From Silvimonas soli (GTDB taxonomy: Bacteria > Pseudomonadota > Gammaproteobacteria > Burkholderiales > Chitinibacteraceae): 64,000 bases of DNA. The notes beneath the pieces were generated by a model. The model was given only the letters and a program-made list of their open reading frames with translations. It searched no databases and was not told where the DNA came from. The first letter of the stretch is position 1; each line of letters starts with the position of its first letter. The stretch lies in contig NZ_CP106736.1 in assembly GCF_030035605.1 (NCBI RefSeq), positions 3,841,001 through 3,905,000 of the forward strand, in the 5' to 3' direction. Shown here piece after piece: positions 25,667 through 34,164 of this stretch. Both the position numbers and the translations under genes were made by a program.

Positions 25667-25996
25667 CTAATCCATATGAAACACCATCTCCGCCATCGCC
25701 CAATGCTCCCCATCCGCTCGACTGGCTAAAGGCACCTGGCACGGCGCGCACAAGGCCCACCAGCGCCGCGTCACTTCCTGATCCGCAATCGACTGCATAT
25801 CCGCAGCAAAATCCGTCCCGTGGTATTCCCAATAACCAAACAGCAAATTCTCCGGCTCGCGCAAAAAGATGCTGTAGTTCTTCACATTGGCGGCTGTTAG
25901 TCCGGCGATGATTTCGGGCCAGACTTCAGCGTGCAGCTGTTTGTATTCGGCAATCTTGTCCGGCTTGATGCCAATCACCATTCCCATGCGTTGCAT
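25667..25996 (-). CDS. L-rhamnose/L-fucose mutarotase family protein
   Basis: 109 residues of the RhaM/DUF718 family, which interconverts alpha and beta anomers of deoxy sugars. Diagnostic residues: H in L-H-A-E-V-W-P-E (about 21-28, catalytic His), N-Y-S-I-F-L near 40, L-L-F-G-Y-W-E-Y near 51 and the W-W region near 79. The ATG at 25996 has GAGGA upstream; the frame runs on to 26323 but overlaps the permease gene and is not protein-like. Lies 23 bp after the permease gene, so it belongs to the transport/catabolic operon and would feed the correct anomer to the dehydrogenase. Confidence 0.9.
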   Translation of the reverse strand: MQRMGMVIGIKPDKIAEYKQLHAEVWPEIIAGLTAANVKNYSIFLREPENLLFGYWEYHGTDFAADMQSIADQEVTRRWWALCAPCQVPLASRADGEHWAMAEMVFHMD

Positions 25997-26019
25997 TGGT
26001 TTGTTCCTCAAGCTGGCCG

Positions 26020-26994
26020 CTAACCCTTCACCCCGCCAAACGTCAGCCCGGCGATCAGATGCTTTTGCACGATAAAGGTCAGGATCAACGCGGGGATGAT
26101 GATGACCACCGCCAGCGCGCACATGCCCGCCCAGTTGATGGTGAATTGCGAGGTGAAGTCCATCAGCCCCACCGGCAAGGTTTTGGTGTCGGTGGTGCGT
26201 GTCAGTTGCGAGGCCAGCGCGAATTCGTTCCAGGAGGTGAGAAAGGCAAAGATGGCAGCGGAGGCGATGCCGGATTTGGCCATGGGGAACTCCACCTGCC
26301 AGAACGCTTGCCAGCGGGTGCAACCGTCAATCTCGGCGGCTTCGGCCAGTTCGCGCGGAATCTGGCGGAAGAAGCCATCAATCAGCCAAACCGAGAACGG
26401 TACGTTCATGGCCACGTACACCAGAATCGTACCGACTTTGGTGTCGATCAGCCCCAGCCAGGACCAGATGATGAACACGGGCAATGACAACGCAATGCCC
26501 GGCACGGCACGGCTGAGCATCAGGCCGACAAACAGGTATTTCTTGTAGCGGAATTTGTAGCGGGCAAAGGCGTAACCACCGGCCAGCCCGATCATGATGG
26601 CGATGACAGTGCTGGTCACCGAGATAATCACCGAGTTCATGAAATACGCTTTGACCGGGATTTCCGTTACATCGCCCAGGCCGAAGATATTGCGAAAGTT
26701 ATCCAGCGTGTAGCTCGATGCCAGAAACAAACTGTCCCGCGCCAGAATTGCGCCGTTGGTGCGAAAGGCGTTCAGCATCACCCACAGCCCAGGCAGCAGG
26801 ATCATGCACATGGCGATGAACACGCCGATCCGCACGCTCCAGCGCAACGCCAAAGCAGCGGGGAACCAGGGTTCGGGCAGATCGCCTTCATCTTGCAAAG
26901 GCGCAAACTGGCCAGCTGGTGATGCTGTTTTCAGGCTACGGCCAAGTGGATGCTGGTTTTCCATGGTGTGCGCAATTTGGGTCATTTCAGGCAT
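26020..26994 (-). CDS. Sugar ABC transporter permease, MalG type
   Basis: 324 residues with six predicted membrane segments after an N-terminal cytoplasmic stretch of about 60 residues. The cytoplasmic EAA loop E-A-A-E-I-D-G-C-T-R-W-Q-A-F-W (about 220-235) contacts the ATPase. The start overlaps the end of the MalF-type permease gene by 8 bp; an ATG 9 bp further in (26985) is equally possible. CUT1-type carbohydrate importer subunit. Confidence 0.93.
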   Translation of the reverse strand: MPEMTQIAHTMENQHPLGRSLKTASPAGQFAPLQDEGDLPEPWFPAALALRWSVRIGVFIAMCMILLPGLWVMLNAFRTNGAILARDSLFLASSYTLDNFRNIFGLGDVTEIPVKAYFMNSVIISVTSTVIAIMIGLAGGYAFARYKFRYKKYLFVGLMLSRAVPGIALSLPVFIIWSWLGLIDTKVGTILVYVAMNVPFSVWLIDGFFRQIPRELAEAAEIDGCTRWQAFWQVEFPMAKSGIASAAIFAFLTSWNEFALASQLTRTTDTKTLPVGLMDFTSQFTINWAGMCALAVVIIIPALILTFIVQKHLIAGLTFGGVKG

Positions 26995-27889
26995 CCACTT
27001 CGTTCAGGTACTGCCGCGAGGCGTTGAGCTTGCGGAAAAAATGCACGGTAAACAGGATCGATAACAGCACTGCCACGTAGGACATCGCATTGGCGTAACC
27101 CATGCGCGCATCTTCATAACCGGCGCGGGCGGAGAGGGTCCAGATCAACTCGGTACGCCCGGCCGGGCCGCCATTGGTCATGATCTTGACGATATCAAAC
27201 GCGCGCCCGACATCTAGCGAGCGGATGGTCATGGCGATATACACAAATGGCATCAGAAACGGCAGGGTCACGTGGCGGAAGGCCTGGATGGGCGTGCAGC
27301 CATCCACGCGGGCGGCTTCGAGCGGGTCTTGCGGCATCGCCATCAAACCGGCCAGCAGCAAAATCGCAAACACGGCCGTGGAGTTCCAGATTTCTGCCAC
27401 CGCCAGCGAGAAAAATGCCAGCTTGGCATCGACCAGCCAGCCAATGGCCTGCGTGATGCCGAACCAATCCTGCAGAATGTGATTCACGATGCCGATGTTG
27501 TCGTTGAACATGAACTTGAATTGAAAGCCCACCAGGATCGGCGAGAACATCATCGGAAACATCATGATGGTGCGCAGCAAACGCTGCCCGCGCGTGACCT
27601 GGTTGATGAGCAACGCCAAGCCCAGCCCGAACAGCATTTCCAGATTCAGCACCACCGTCAGAAACAATACCGTGCGCCCGAATGCCCACCAGAAATCAAC
27701 GGATTCAAACAGACGGATGTAGTTCTTGAACCAGATGAAGTTCCAGATGGTTTCCGGGCGCACCAGGCGGTAGGCGGTGAAACTGGTATAGAGCGAGAAC
27801 ACCAGTGGCAGGGCGACCACCAAGCCGATCACCAGGAACGAGGGGATCAGCAAGCGCGCTTCAGGAGGTAGTTTTCGCAATGACATCAT
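26987..27889 (-). CDS. Sugar ABC transporter permease, MalF type
   Basis: 300 residues, six membrane segments, EAA loop D-P-L-E-A-A-R-V-D-G-C-T-P-I-Q-A-F (about 198-214). It forms the heterodimeric channel with the MalG-type partner encoded immediately after it. Separated by a 527-bp repeat-bearing gap from the binding-protein gene upstream. Confidence 0.93.
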   Translation of the reverse strand: MMSLRKLPPEARLLIPSFLVIGLVVALPLVFSLYTSFTAYRLVRPETIWNFIWFKNYIRLFESVDFWWAFGRTVLFLTVVLNLEMLFGLGLALLINQVTRGQRLLRTIMMFPMMFSPILVGFQFKFMFNDNIGIVNHILQDWFGITQAIGWLVDAKLAFFSLAVAEIWNSTAVFAILLLAGLMAMPQDPLEAARVDGCTPIQAFRHVTLPFLMPFVYIAMTIRSLDVGRAFDIVKIMTNGGPAGRTELIWTLSARAGYEDARMGYANAMSYVAVLLSILFTVHFFRKLNASRQYLNEVDA

Positions 27890-27963
27890 CGAGTGGCTCG
27901 TTTTCTGGCGATATGTAGGGTTTGCAGGCTTTGCCTGCGAACGCGTTCAAAGGTTGTTTCCGT

Positions 27964-27999
27964 TTCAACTTCAACTTCAACTTCAACTTCTACTTCAAA
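27964..27999 (+). repeat. TTCAAC hexanucleotide microsatellite
   Basis: Four perfect TTCAAC units (27964-27987), then the degenerate TTCTAC and TTCAAA, immediately left of an A-type repeat. Confidence 0.85.
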
Positions 28000-28004
28000 A
28001 GCTT

Positions 28005-28217
28005 GAGTGCCTTCAGCACGGGTTTTAAAGGCGTTTGATACCCGGCGGTGGCCGGGGGCACGTGACTTTCTTTTGCTTCGCCAAAAGAAAGTAACCAAAG
28101 AAAAGGCGACCCCGCTGCCGCAAGGGGGCCCGAAGTCAAAAACCAAAACAAACCGTCTGTTGGCCTGTGTTCTTTGCGTGCATCCGGCGTTCTCTGGTCG
28201 ATCGGTATGTTCAATTC
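28005..28217 (+). repeat. A-type dispersed repeat, copy 1
   Basis: Starts GAGTGCC-TTC-AGCAC, then GCGTTTGATACCCGG, then a hairpin CTTTCTTTTG-CTTCG-CCAAAAGAAAG and AAGGCGACCCCGCTGCCGCA. The same order of blocks recurs at 33638, 43386 and, inverted, 44216. Confidence 0.8.
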
Positions 28218-28218
28218 C

Positions 28219-28351
28219 GTAGCCCGGATGGAGCGTTAGCGGGAATCCGGGAATCGATGCTTGCCAAAATCAAGGCACGCGGTCTGTCGATGCATTGCAA
28301 CCCCGGATTCCAGCGAAGTTTATGCCGAGAATCGGCCTCCATCCGGGCTAC
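28219..28351. repeat. B-type dispersed inverted repeat, copy 2
   Basis: GTAGCCCGGATGGAGCG at the left; CATCCGGGCTAC closes the right end; internal GAATCCGGG/CCCCGGATTC pair. It abuts the A-type copy. Confidence 0.82.
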
Positions 28352-28416
28352 AACATCGGGATTGGTAAGGCGTGAGGTATTTATTCCTCGCACCTCACCT
28401 TTCACCACTCACTCAA

Positions 28417-29739
28417 TCACTTGTAATACCCGGCGTCATCCATCAACGCTTCAACCTTCTTGGCTGCATCGTCCAGCGCCTGCTTGCTGGTCTTGTCGCC
28501 CACAATCGCTTTCTGCAATTCAGGCCAGATCACGTTAGAGGCTTCGATCCATTCCGGGATCAGCGGCGGAGTGAACGAGTCTTCACGCATGCCGGCCGAG
28601 AACGTGTTGAACACATCCAGCAGATAGGTTTCGTTCTTGGCTTTGAACTCGGCTGCAGCGGCTTGCTGCGCGTCCAGTCGGGTTGGCATCAAGCCGCGGC
28701 GGGCTTCGAGCATCTGGGCGTCAAGGCTGGTCAGGAACATCAGGAAGTCCGCAGCCACTTTCGGGTTGTCGCAAGAATTGGTCAGAGAGAACGAATGCGA
28801 GCCAGACCAGCCGGTGCGTTTGCCGCTGCTGCCTTTAGGTGCGCGAACGATGCCGACGTCGCCAGCAATCTTGCTGCTCTTGGGGTCGTTAAAGAAGCTG
28901 GCCCAGCCGCCCCAGTCCAGATCCAGCGCGACGGTGCCGCTGGCAAAACCGTTGCCCAGGTCGTCCCATACATAGTTGGGTGAACCCTTTGGTACGGCGC
29001 CGGATTTATACATGTCGACAAACCAGTTCAGCGATTTCACGCCAGCCGGGCTGTTGAAAGTGGGCTTCATGTTTTTGTCGAACAACTGGCCACCATTGGC
29101 CACCAGCATTTCGTAGAAACGCCCGGTAATGGCTTCGTCTTTACCGGCAAACTGGGTGCCGTAAAACGCTGGCGGTTTGGCAAAGAATTTGGCCTGTTGA
29201 GCCACTTCGTCCCAGGTTTGCGGCGGGGCGAGGTCTTTGCCGAACTTGGCCTTGTAAGCGGCTTTGTTGGCCGGATCGTCATAGGCTTTCTTGTTGTAAT
29301 ACAGCTCGCTGATATCCGAATGGCGCGGAATCTCCAGCAGCTTGCCCTTGATGGTGGATTGCTGGATCACCCGTGGCGAGAATTTGGCGATGAAGTCCGG
29401 TGGCACCAGGCCTTTCAGATCGCGCGTGATGCTGGTGTATTGCGCGGCAAAGTTGGTGTGGCTGGAATACAAACAGTAATCGATCTTGCCCGAGGCAATA
29501 TCCTGTTTGAGTTCGCGATCCAGTTCAAAGTGGCTTTTGCTGGAAAGAATCTGCACCTTGGCGCCGGTTTTCTTTTCCCATTCCGGAATCAGGGTGTATA
29601 GCGGTTCGTATTGCTCGCCGCCAATCAGTTTGACGCGCAATGTGTAGCCATCGTACGGGCCAGCTTGCGCCGGTAAAGCAAATGCCAGTGCCACCAGCGA
29701 AACAAGGGTCAGCGACGGCATGAAACGATAGTTCTTCAT
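28417..29739 (-). CDS. Sugar ABC transporter substrate-binding protein
   Basis: 440 residues. Signal peptide with cleavage near A-Q-A (about residue 26), then a class of binding protein typical for CUT1 importers, with N-terminal L-R-V-K-L-I-G-G-E and I-P-E-W-E-K-K-T-G-A-K-V near 60. P-R-H-S-D-I-S-E-L-Y-Y-N-K-K-A-Y near 135 is the usual hinge block. The ATG at 29739 has GGAGGCC upstream. Ligand is inferred to be the sugar oxidised by the cluster, probably L-fucose or a related sugar. Confidence 0.92.
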   Translation of the reverse strand: MKNYRFMPSLTLVSLVALAFALPAQAGPYDGYTLRVKLIGGEQYEPLYTLIPEWEKKTGAKVQILSSKSHFELDRELKQDIASGKIDYCLYSSHTNFAAQYTSITRDLKGLVPPDFIAKFSPRVIQQSTIKGKLLEIPRHSDISELYYNKKAYDDPANKAAYKAKFGKDLAPPQTWDEVAQQAKFFAKPPAFYGTQFAGKDEAITGRFYEMLVANGGQLFDKNMKPTFNSPAGVKSLNWFVDMYKSGAVPKGSPNYVWDDLGNGFASGTVALDLDWGGWASFFNDPKSSKIAGDVGIVRAPKGSSGKRTGWSGSHSFSLTNSCDNPKVAADFLMFLTSLDAQMLEARRGLMPTRLDAQQAAAAEFKAKNETYLLDVFNTFSAGMREDSFTPPLIPEWIEASNVIWPELQKAIVGDKTSKQALDDAAKKVEALMDDAGYYK

Positions 29740-29759
29740 CTTGGCCTCCAGAGTCGTTA

Positions 29760-30629
29760 TCACGGAGCTGTGTGTTGACGTTCCGTTTGTGTCATTGCAG
29801 GAATATCCAACCGGTAAAAGGCGATGGCGTTCTCGCCGAGAATGGCTGCTTGCTCTGAGGGCGTCAGGTGCGCGAGCAGCTCATCCGTGGTGCTGCACCA
29901 GCTGGCGTAATCGCCCGCCAGCCGCAACACCGGCCAATCGCTGCCCCAGATCAGCCTGGAAGGGCCAAACGTGGACAGCAGATGCTTCACATAAGGTTGC
30001 AGTGTTTCGGTATGCCATTCGGGCGCGGCTTCGGTGGCCAGCCCGGACAACTTGCAGTGCACATTGGGCAGATCGGCCAGCCCGGCGATCAGATCGGCCC
30101 AAGGTTGAAACTGCCCGTCGCGGATTTGCGGTTTGGCCGCGTGATCCACCACCACGCGCAGCTGTGGGTAGTGGCGAGCCAGCGTGAGAATGTGCGGGAT
30201 GTGGCGCGGCAAAATCAGCGCATCAAACGCCAGGTTGTGCTTGATCATGGCGCGGATGGCCGGTTCCAGCTTGGGCTGCAGAATCCAGGTGTCATCTGAC
30301 ATGCTTTGCAGCATCGGCCGTACACCTTTGAATTTCGGCTGCATTGCCCATTTAGCGATGCGGATGGGCGCATCGCGTTCGGCCAGATCCATCCAGCCGA
30401 CCACGCCTTTAACAAAGTCATAGCGCTGGGCCAGGTCGGTCAGATACAGGTTTTCGATGACCGAAGCGCGGGTCTGGATCAGCACGGTGCCGTCGATATG
30501 GTTGGCCGCCAGCAGTGGTTGCAGGTCAATCGGGCGGAAGGTGCGATAGATCGCGCCCAAATCTGGCGTGGGCCAGTCGTAGCCCGGTAAAGACAAGTCC
30601 CAAAAGTGCTGGTGGGCATCGATCCGCAT
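29760..30629 (-). CDS. Amidohydrolase of COG3618, probable L-fucono-1,5-lactonase
   Basis: 289 residues. D-A-H-Q-H-F-W-D at residues 4-11 is the metal-site signature of this group; G-V-V-G-W-M-D-L near 93, V-V-V-D-H-A-A-K-P near 165 and L-I-W-G-S-D-W-P-V near 240 (catalytic Asp) complete the barrel. COG3618 proteins hydrolyse sugar lactones, and L-fuconolactonase is an established member. It sits between the aldo-keto reductase and the binding-protein genes, the order expected for dehydrogenase then lactonase. Confidence 0.88.
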   Translation of the reverse strand: MRIDAHQHFWDLSLPGYDWPTPDLGAIYRTFRPIDLQPLLAANHIDGTVLIQTRASVIENLYLTDLAQRYDFVKGVVGWMDLAERDAPIRIAKWAMQPKFKGVRPMLQSMSDDTWILQPKLEPAIRAMIKHNLAFDALILPRHIPHILTLARHYPQLRVVVDHAAKPQIRDGQFQPWADLIAGLADLPNVHCKLSGLATEAAPEWHTETLQPYVKHLLSTFGPSRLIWGSDWPVLRLAGDYASWCSTTDELLAHLTPSEQAAILGENAIAFYRLDIPAMTQTERQHTAP

Positions 30630-30633
30630 GGCG

Positions 30634-31644
30634 TTACGCTCCCCCTGGCACTGGCGCAGCGGCGGCGATCAAACCACTTGCTTTGAGTACGGTCCAGAAT
30701 TCGCCAGGAATGGCTTGTTCAAACCAGGCACAGTTCTGCTGCAATTGCGCCAGGGTTTTGCCGCCGGGAATACAAGTCGCCACCGCTGGGTGGGCCAGCG
30801 GAAACTGCAGCGCGGCAGCGGGCAGCGGCACGGCATATTCATCGCACACGCTTTGCAGCGCATCGACGCGAGCGAGTACAGCTGCAGGCGCATCGGTGTA
30901 GTTGTATTTGCGGTTGCCGGTGAGCACGCCCGAGTTGAATGGCCCACCGAGGATGATCCCCACGCCGCGCGCCACACAGTCATCCAGAAACGGCGACAGC
31001 GTTTGTTGTTCGAGCAAGGTGTAACGGCCCGCCAGCAGGCAGCAATCCAGATCAAATACCTGCATCACGTCGTGCACCACTTGCCACTCGTTCACGCCCA
31101 GCCCGACTGCGGCAATCTGACCGCCGCTGCGCAATTCATCCAGCGCCTGCAAACCCCCACCGGCAGTCAGTTGCGCGAAGTAATGATCGTGCTGGTCACC
31201 GTGGGTATCGCGGCCAATGTCGTGCACCAGCAGAATGTCGATGCGATCCATGCCCAGGCGTTGCTGGCTGTCTTCAAACGAGCGCATCACGCCGCTGTAG
31301 GAATAATCGTAATGGGGCAAGAACGGCAGCGGATTCACCCAGCCGTTTTCGTCACTCACCGCTTTGCCAGGCTTCAGTAAACGGCCGACTTTGGTTGAGA
31401 GCACAAACTGGTCACGCGGGCGCTGGCGCAGCATCTGGCCAAAACGATGTTCGGATTTCGTATAACCGTAGTAGGGCGCTGTATCGAAGTAACGCAAACC
31501 GGCATCCCACGCGCCGTTGATGGCGGCGAACGCTTCTTCGTCGCTCACATCACGATACAGCCCTGCCAGCGGCGCACCACCCAAGCCAAGGGCAGTCACC
31601 TTCAGGGCGCTACGGCCAAGCGCGCGTTGGTCGGTGATCTTCAT
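30634..31644 (-). CDS. Aldo/keto reductase, probable L-fucose (aldose) dehydrogenase
   Basis: 336 residues, AKR barrel of the pyridoxal 4-dehydrogenase / D-threo-aldose 1-dehydrogenase type. Catalytic tetrad visible: Asp and Tyr in Y-F-D-T-A-P-Y-Y-G, Lys in S-T-K-V-G-R (about 85), His in L-V-H-D-I-G (about 140). The N-terminal G-L-G-G-A-P-L-A-G-L-Y is typical. It would oxidise the pyranose to the 1,5-lactone using NAD(P). The stop codon lies 5 bp before the lactonase start and the start overlaps the ATPase stop (ATGA). Confidence 0.88.
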   Translation of the reverse strand: MKITDQRALGRSALKVTALGLGGAPLAGLYRDVSDEEAFAAINGAWDAGLRYFDTAPYYGYTKSEHRFGQMLRQRPRDQFVLSTKVGRLLKPGKAVSDENGWVNPLPFLPHYDYSYSGVMRSFEDSQQRLGMDRIDILLVHDIGRDTHGDQHDHYFAQLTAGGGLQALDELRSGGQIAAVGLGVNEWQVVHDVMQVFDLDCCLLAGRYTLLEQQTLSPFLDDCVARGVGIILGGPFNSGVLTGNRKYNYTDAPAAVLARVDALQSVCDEYAVPLPAAALQFPLAHPAVATCIPGGKTLAQLQQNCAWFEQAIPGEFWTVLKASGLIAAAAPVPGGA

Positions 31645-32747
31645 TGCGCCACCTCAGCGGTTTGGGTGGTGGTGGCGAGGGTAATGCGCGCTTCACTTTG
31701 TCGATCAAACAAATAGATTTTGCCGGGCGCCGCAGTCAGCAGCAGTGCGTCGCCGGGTTGTGCGTTGATCCGCTCATGCAGCGTGGCGCAGATTTCGGTC
31801 TCGGCCAGGCGCATGATCAAATGTGTGTCGGCGCCGGTGGGTTCTACCACACGCACCTTGGCGCTCAGGCCCGACTGCACACTCAGGCGTAAATCTTCTG
31901 GCCTCAAGCCTAGCCAGACAGTTTGTCCGGTTTCGCCAACTTGCGTGGTGGCGACCTGAATGGTCTGGCCGTCATCCAGATTCACCCAACTGCTCTGGCC
32001 GTCGTGGCGCAAAGTGCCGGGCAAGAAATTCATGGCGGGTGAGCCGATAAAACCGGCGACAAACTTGTTGGCCGGGTTGTCGTACAGCTCCAGCGGCGTG
32101 CCCACCTGTTCGATCAAGCCATCGTGCAGCACGACAATACGATCAGCCATGGTCATGGCTTCGATCTGGTCGTGAGTCACGTACACAGAAGTGGTTTTCA
32201 GTTGCTGATGCAGGGCCTTGATATCAGCGCGCATTTGCACGCGTAATTTGGCGTCCAGATTAGACAGCGGCTCATCGAACAAAAACACCTGCGGATCGCG
32301 CACGATGGCGCGGCCCATAGCAACACGTTGACGCTGGCCACCGGACAAAGCGCGAGGGAAGCGCTCCAGCAAGTGCGACAACCCCAGCATCTGCGCGGCG
32401 TGGTCCAGCCGACGCTTGATTTCGTCTTCCGGTTGTTTCTTGAGACGCAGCGCGAAGGTCATGTTTTCGCCCACGGTCATATGCGGATAAAGCGCGTAGT
32501 TCTGGAACACCATGGCGATATCGCGATCACGCGGCGGCAGTTTGTTGACCACTCGGTTGCCAATGCGAATCTGCCCTTCGGTGATGTCTTCCAGCCCCGC
32601 CAACATGCGCAACAGCGTGGACTTGCCGCAGCCCGACGGCCCCACCAGCACCACGAATTCGCCGTCAGCAATGGCCAGATCCACGCCGTGGATGATGTGC
32701 GTATCGCCGTAGCTTTTCTTCACTTGCGTAAGGGTTACTGATGCCAT
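31641..32747 (-). CDS. Sugar ABC transporter ATP-binding protein (MalK/UgpC type)
   Basis: 368 residues. Walker A G-P-S-G-C-G-K-S-T near residue 38, Q-loop F-Q-N-Y-A-L-Y-P-H, signature L-S-G-G-Q-R-Q-R-V, Walker B V-F-L-F-D-E-P and switch H-D-Q-I-E-A-M-T. The C-terminal third is the MalK-type regulatory/TOBE region with G-L-R-P-E-D-L. The ATG at 32747 begins the conserved M-A-S-V-T-L start; the frame to 32852 is longer but not homologous. Confidence 0.95.
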   Translation of the reverse strand: MASVTLTQVKKSYGDTHIIHGVDLAIADGEFVVLVGPSGCGKSTLLRMLAGLEDITEGQIRIGNRVVNKLPPRDRDIAMVFQNYALYPHMTVGENMTFALRLKKQPEDEIKRRLDHAAQMLGLSHLLERFPRALSGGQRQRVAMGRAIVRDPQVFLFDEPLSNLDAKLRVQMRADIKALHQQLKTTSVYVTHDQIEAMTMADRIVVLHDGLIEQVGTPLELYDNPANKFVAGFIGSPAMNFLPGTLRHDGQSSWVNLDDGQTIQVATTQVGETGQTVWLGLRPEDLRLSVQSGLSAKVRVVEPTGADTHLIMRLAETEICATLHERINAQPGDALLLTAAPGKIYLFDRQSEARITLATTTQTAEVAQ

Positions 32748-32868
32748 TTGCTTCGTGATCCTTGGCTGTAGGGTGCGCATTGATGCGCACCGTGACCGCT
32801 GAACGCGTTCGCATGCAGGGCATGCCCCAAAAGGGGTACCACAAGGGCACAAACCGCACGGTTATCTT

Positions 32869-33606
32869 CTAAATCGTTACGCCGCCATCAACCGACACTG
32901 CGGTGCCGGTAACAAAACGTGACTCGTCGCTGGCCAGGTACACCAGCAACGGCGAGATATCGTCCACCGTCGCCAGTCGCCCCATGGGTTGGCGGGCGAT
33001 GAAGTCTTTCTCGGCCTGCACCGGGTCTGCTGCGCTGGCGATGCGATTGCGCAGCGAAGGCGTATCCACCGTGCCAGGGCAGATGCAATTGCTGCGGATG
33101 CCTTGTTTCACAAAATCGGCGGCGACTGCCTTGGTAAAACCAATCACACCCGCTTTGGTCGTGCCGTAGACAAAGCGGTTGGGAAAGCCTTTCAGGCTGG
33201 ATGCCATCGATGCCATGTTGATAATCGAACCACCGCCGTTCTCCAGCATGGCGGGCAAAAACGCCCGCGTAACCCGGAACATGCTGGTCAGGTTCAAGTT
33301 AATGCTGAATTCCCAGTCCGCTTCGCTACACGCCAGAATCGAGCCGTTGTGTACGAAGCCGGCACAGTTGAACAACACGTCAATGGTGCCGATTTCGACT
33401 GCGATCTCGCTCACGGCAAGGCTGTTGCAGACATCCAGCACGCGGGTGGTGATGTTGGCGTGGTCCAGTGTGGCCAGCGCATCGGCGTTCAAGTCTGTCG
33501 CCCACACCTTGGCGCCTTCAGCGGCGAAAGCCAGCGCTGCGGCCCGGCCCATGCCTTGGCCTGCAGCGGTGATGAAGGCGGTTTTGCCGGTAAGACGGTT
33601 GGACAT
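32869..33606 (-). CDS. SDR oxidoreductase, probable 2-keto-3-deoxy-L-fuconate dehydrogenase
   Basis: 245 residues, classical SDR. Cofactor motif T-A-A-G-Q-G-M-G-R (about 13-21; the usual first Gly is Ala), Asp at the end of strand 2 suggesting NAD, active-site Ser, Tyr and Lys in M-A-S and V-Y-G-T-T-K, and N-C-I-C-P-G-T-V-D-T-P-S-L after it. This last block is typical of the DHRS6-like group that includes the ketodeoxyfuconate dehydrogenases. Separated by about 120 bp from the ATPase gene downstream and by 558 bp of repeats from the UxaA gene upstream. Confidence 0.87.
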   Translation of the reverse strand: MSNRLTGKTAFITAAGQGMGRAAALAFAAEGAKVWATDLNADALATLDHANITTRVLDVCNSLAVSEIAVEIGTIDVLFNCAGFVHNGSILACSEADWEFSINLNLTSMFRVTRAFLPAMLENGGGSIINMASMASSLKGFPNRFVYGTTKAGVIGFTKAVAADFVKQGIRSNCICPGTVDTPSLRNRIASAADPVQAEKDFIARQPMGRLATVDDISPLLVYLASDESRFVTGTAVSVDGGVTI

Positions 33607-33637
33607 GCTGTTTCATCCTTCAAAAGCTTGTTTTGTT

Positions 33638-33935
33638 AGTGCCTTACGGCACCCATGAAAAGCGTTTGATACCCGGCGGTGGCCGGGAACACGTTACTTT
33701 TTCTTGCTTCGCCAAGAAAAAGTAACCAAAAAGAAGGCGACCCCGCTGCAACCCACTCCCCGTTAACTTCGCATCATTGGGGGGGTACCCCCAAGGGGCA
33801 CCCCGCTGCCGCAAGGGGCCCAGATCAAAAGCCGAAACGAACCGTTTGTTTGCCGGGCACCTTTACGCGCATCCTGCGTTCCCTCGGTCGGCCGGAGCCT
33901 AAGGTCTCCGGCTCTCGGTCGGCGTGTTCAGTTGC
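33638..33935 (+). repeat. A-type dispersed repeat, copy 2
   Basis: Same blocks as copy 1: AGTGCC-TTAC-GGCAC, GCGTTTGATACCCGG, hairpin ACTTTTTCTTG-CTTCG-CCAAGAAAAAGT, AAGGCGACCCCGCTGC. It contains an extra internal stretch (about 33752-33800) and ends CCGGAGCC-TAAGGTCTCCGG plus CTCGGTCGGCGTG. Confidence 0.8.
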
Positions 33936-34028
33936 TTTGTTTGTCCACCAAAAAACATCGGGCCGTAGGCTGGATTCGGCGTAGCCAATCCACCATTTGC
34001 AAACCCAGACCCGTCTATTCGTAGCCCC

Positions 34029-34160
34029 GTAGCCCGGATGAAGGCCTATGCTCGGCATAAACGCTAGCGAGAATCCGGGATTGCAATGCATCAACCGGCC
34101 AATGGTCTTCGCTTTGGCCGACCATGCTCCCGGATTCCCACTTCGTTCCATCCGGGCTAC
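34029..34160. repeat. B-type dispersed inverted repeat, copy 3
   Basis: GTAGCCCGGATGAAG at left, CCATCCGGGCTAC at right, internal GAATCCGGGATTGCAATGCA. It ends 5 bp before the UxaA stop codon. Confidence 0.82.
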
Positions 34161-34164
34161 ACGA

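Larger units (their letters stand above)
27890..28416. other. Intra-cluster gap between binding protein and permease genes
   Basis: Non-coding. Holds a short hexanucleotide microsatellite, an A-type repeat and a B-type inverted repeat. Such a gap may lower permease expression relative to the binding protein, which is common in ABC operons. Confidence 0.65.
33607..34164. other. Intra-cluster gap between SDR and UxaA genes
   Basis: Non-coding, filled almost completely by an A-type repeat and a B-type inverted repeat. A GTAGGCTGGATTCGGCGTAG segment (about 33964) between them may be another decayed element. Confidence 0.65.

Noticed and set aside
25402..34160. CRISPR array or insertion sequences in the repeat-bearing gaps
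   Set aside because: Repeats are few, dispersed and palindromic, without regular spacers; no cas or transposase gene is present in the window.
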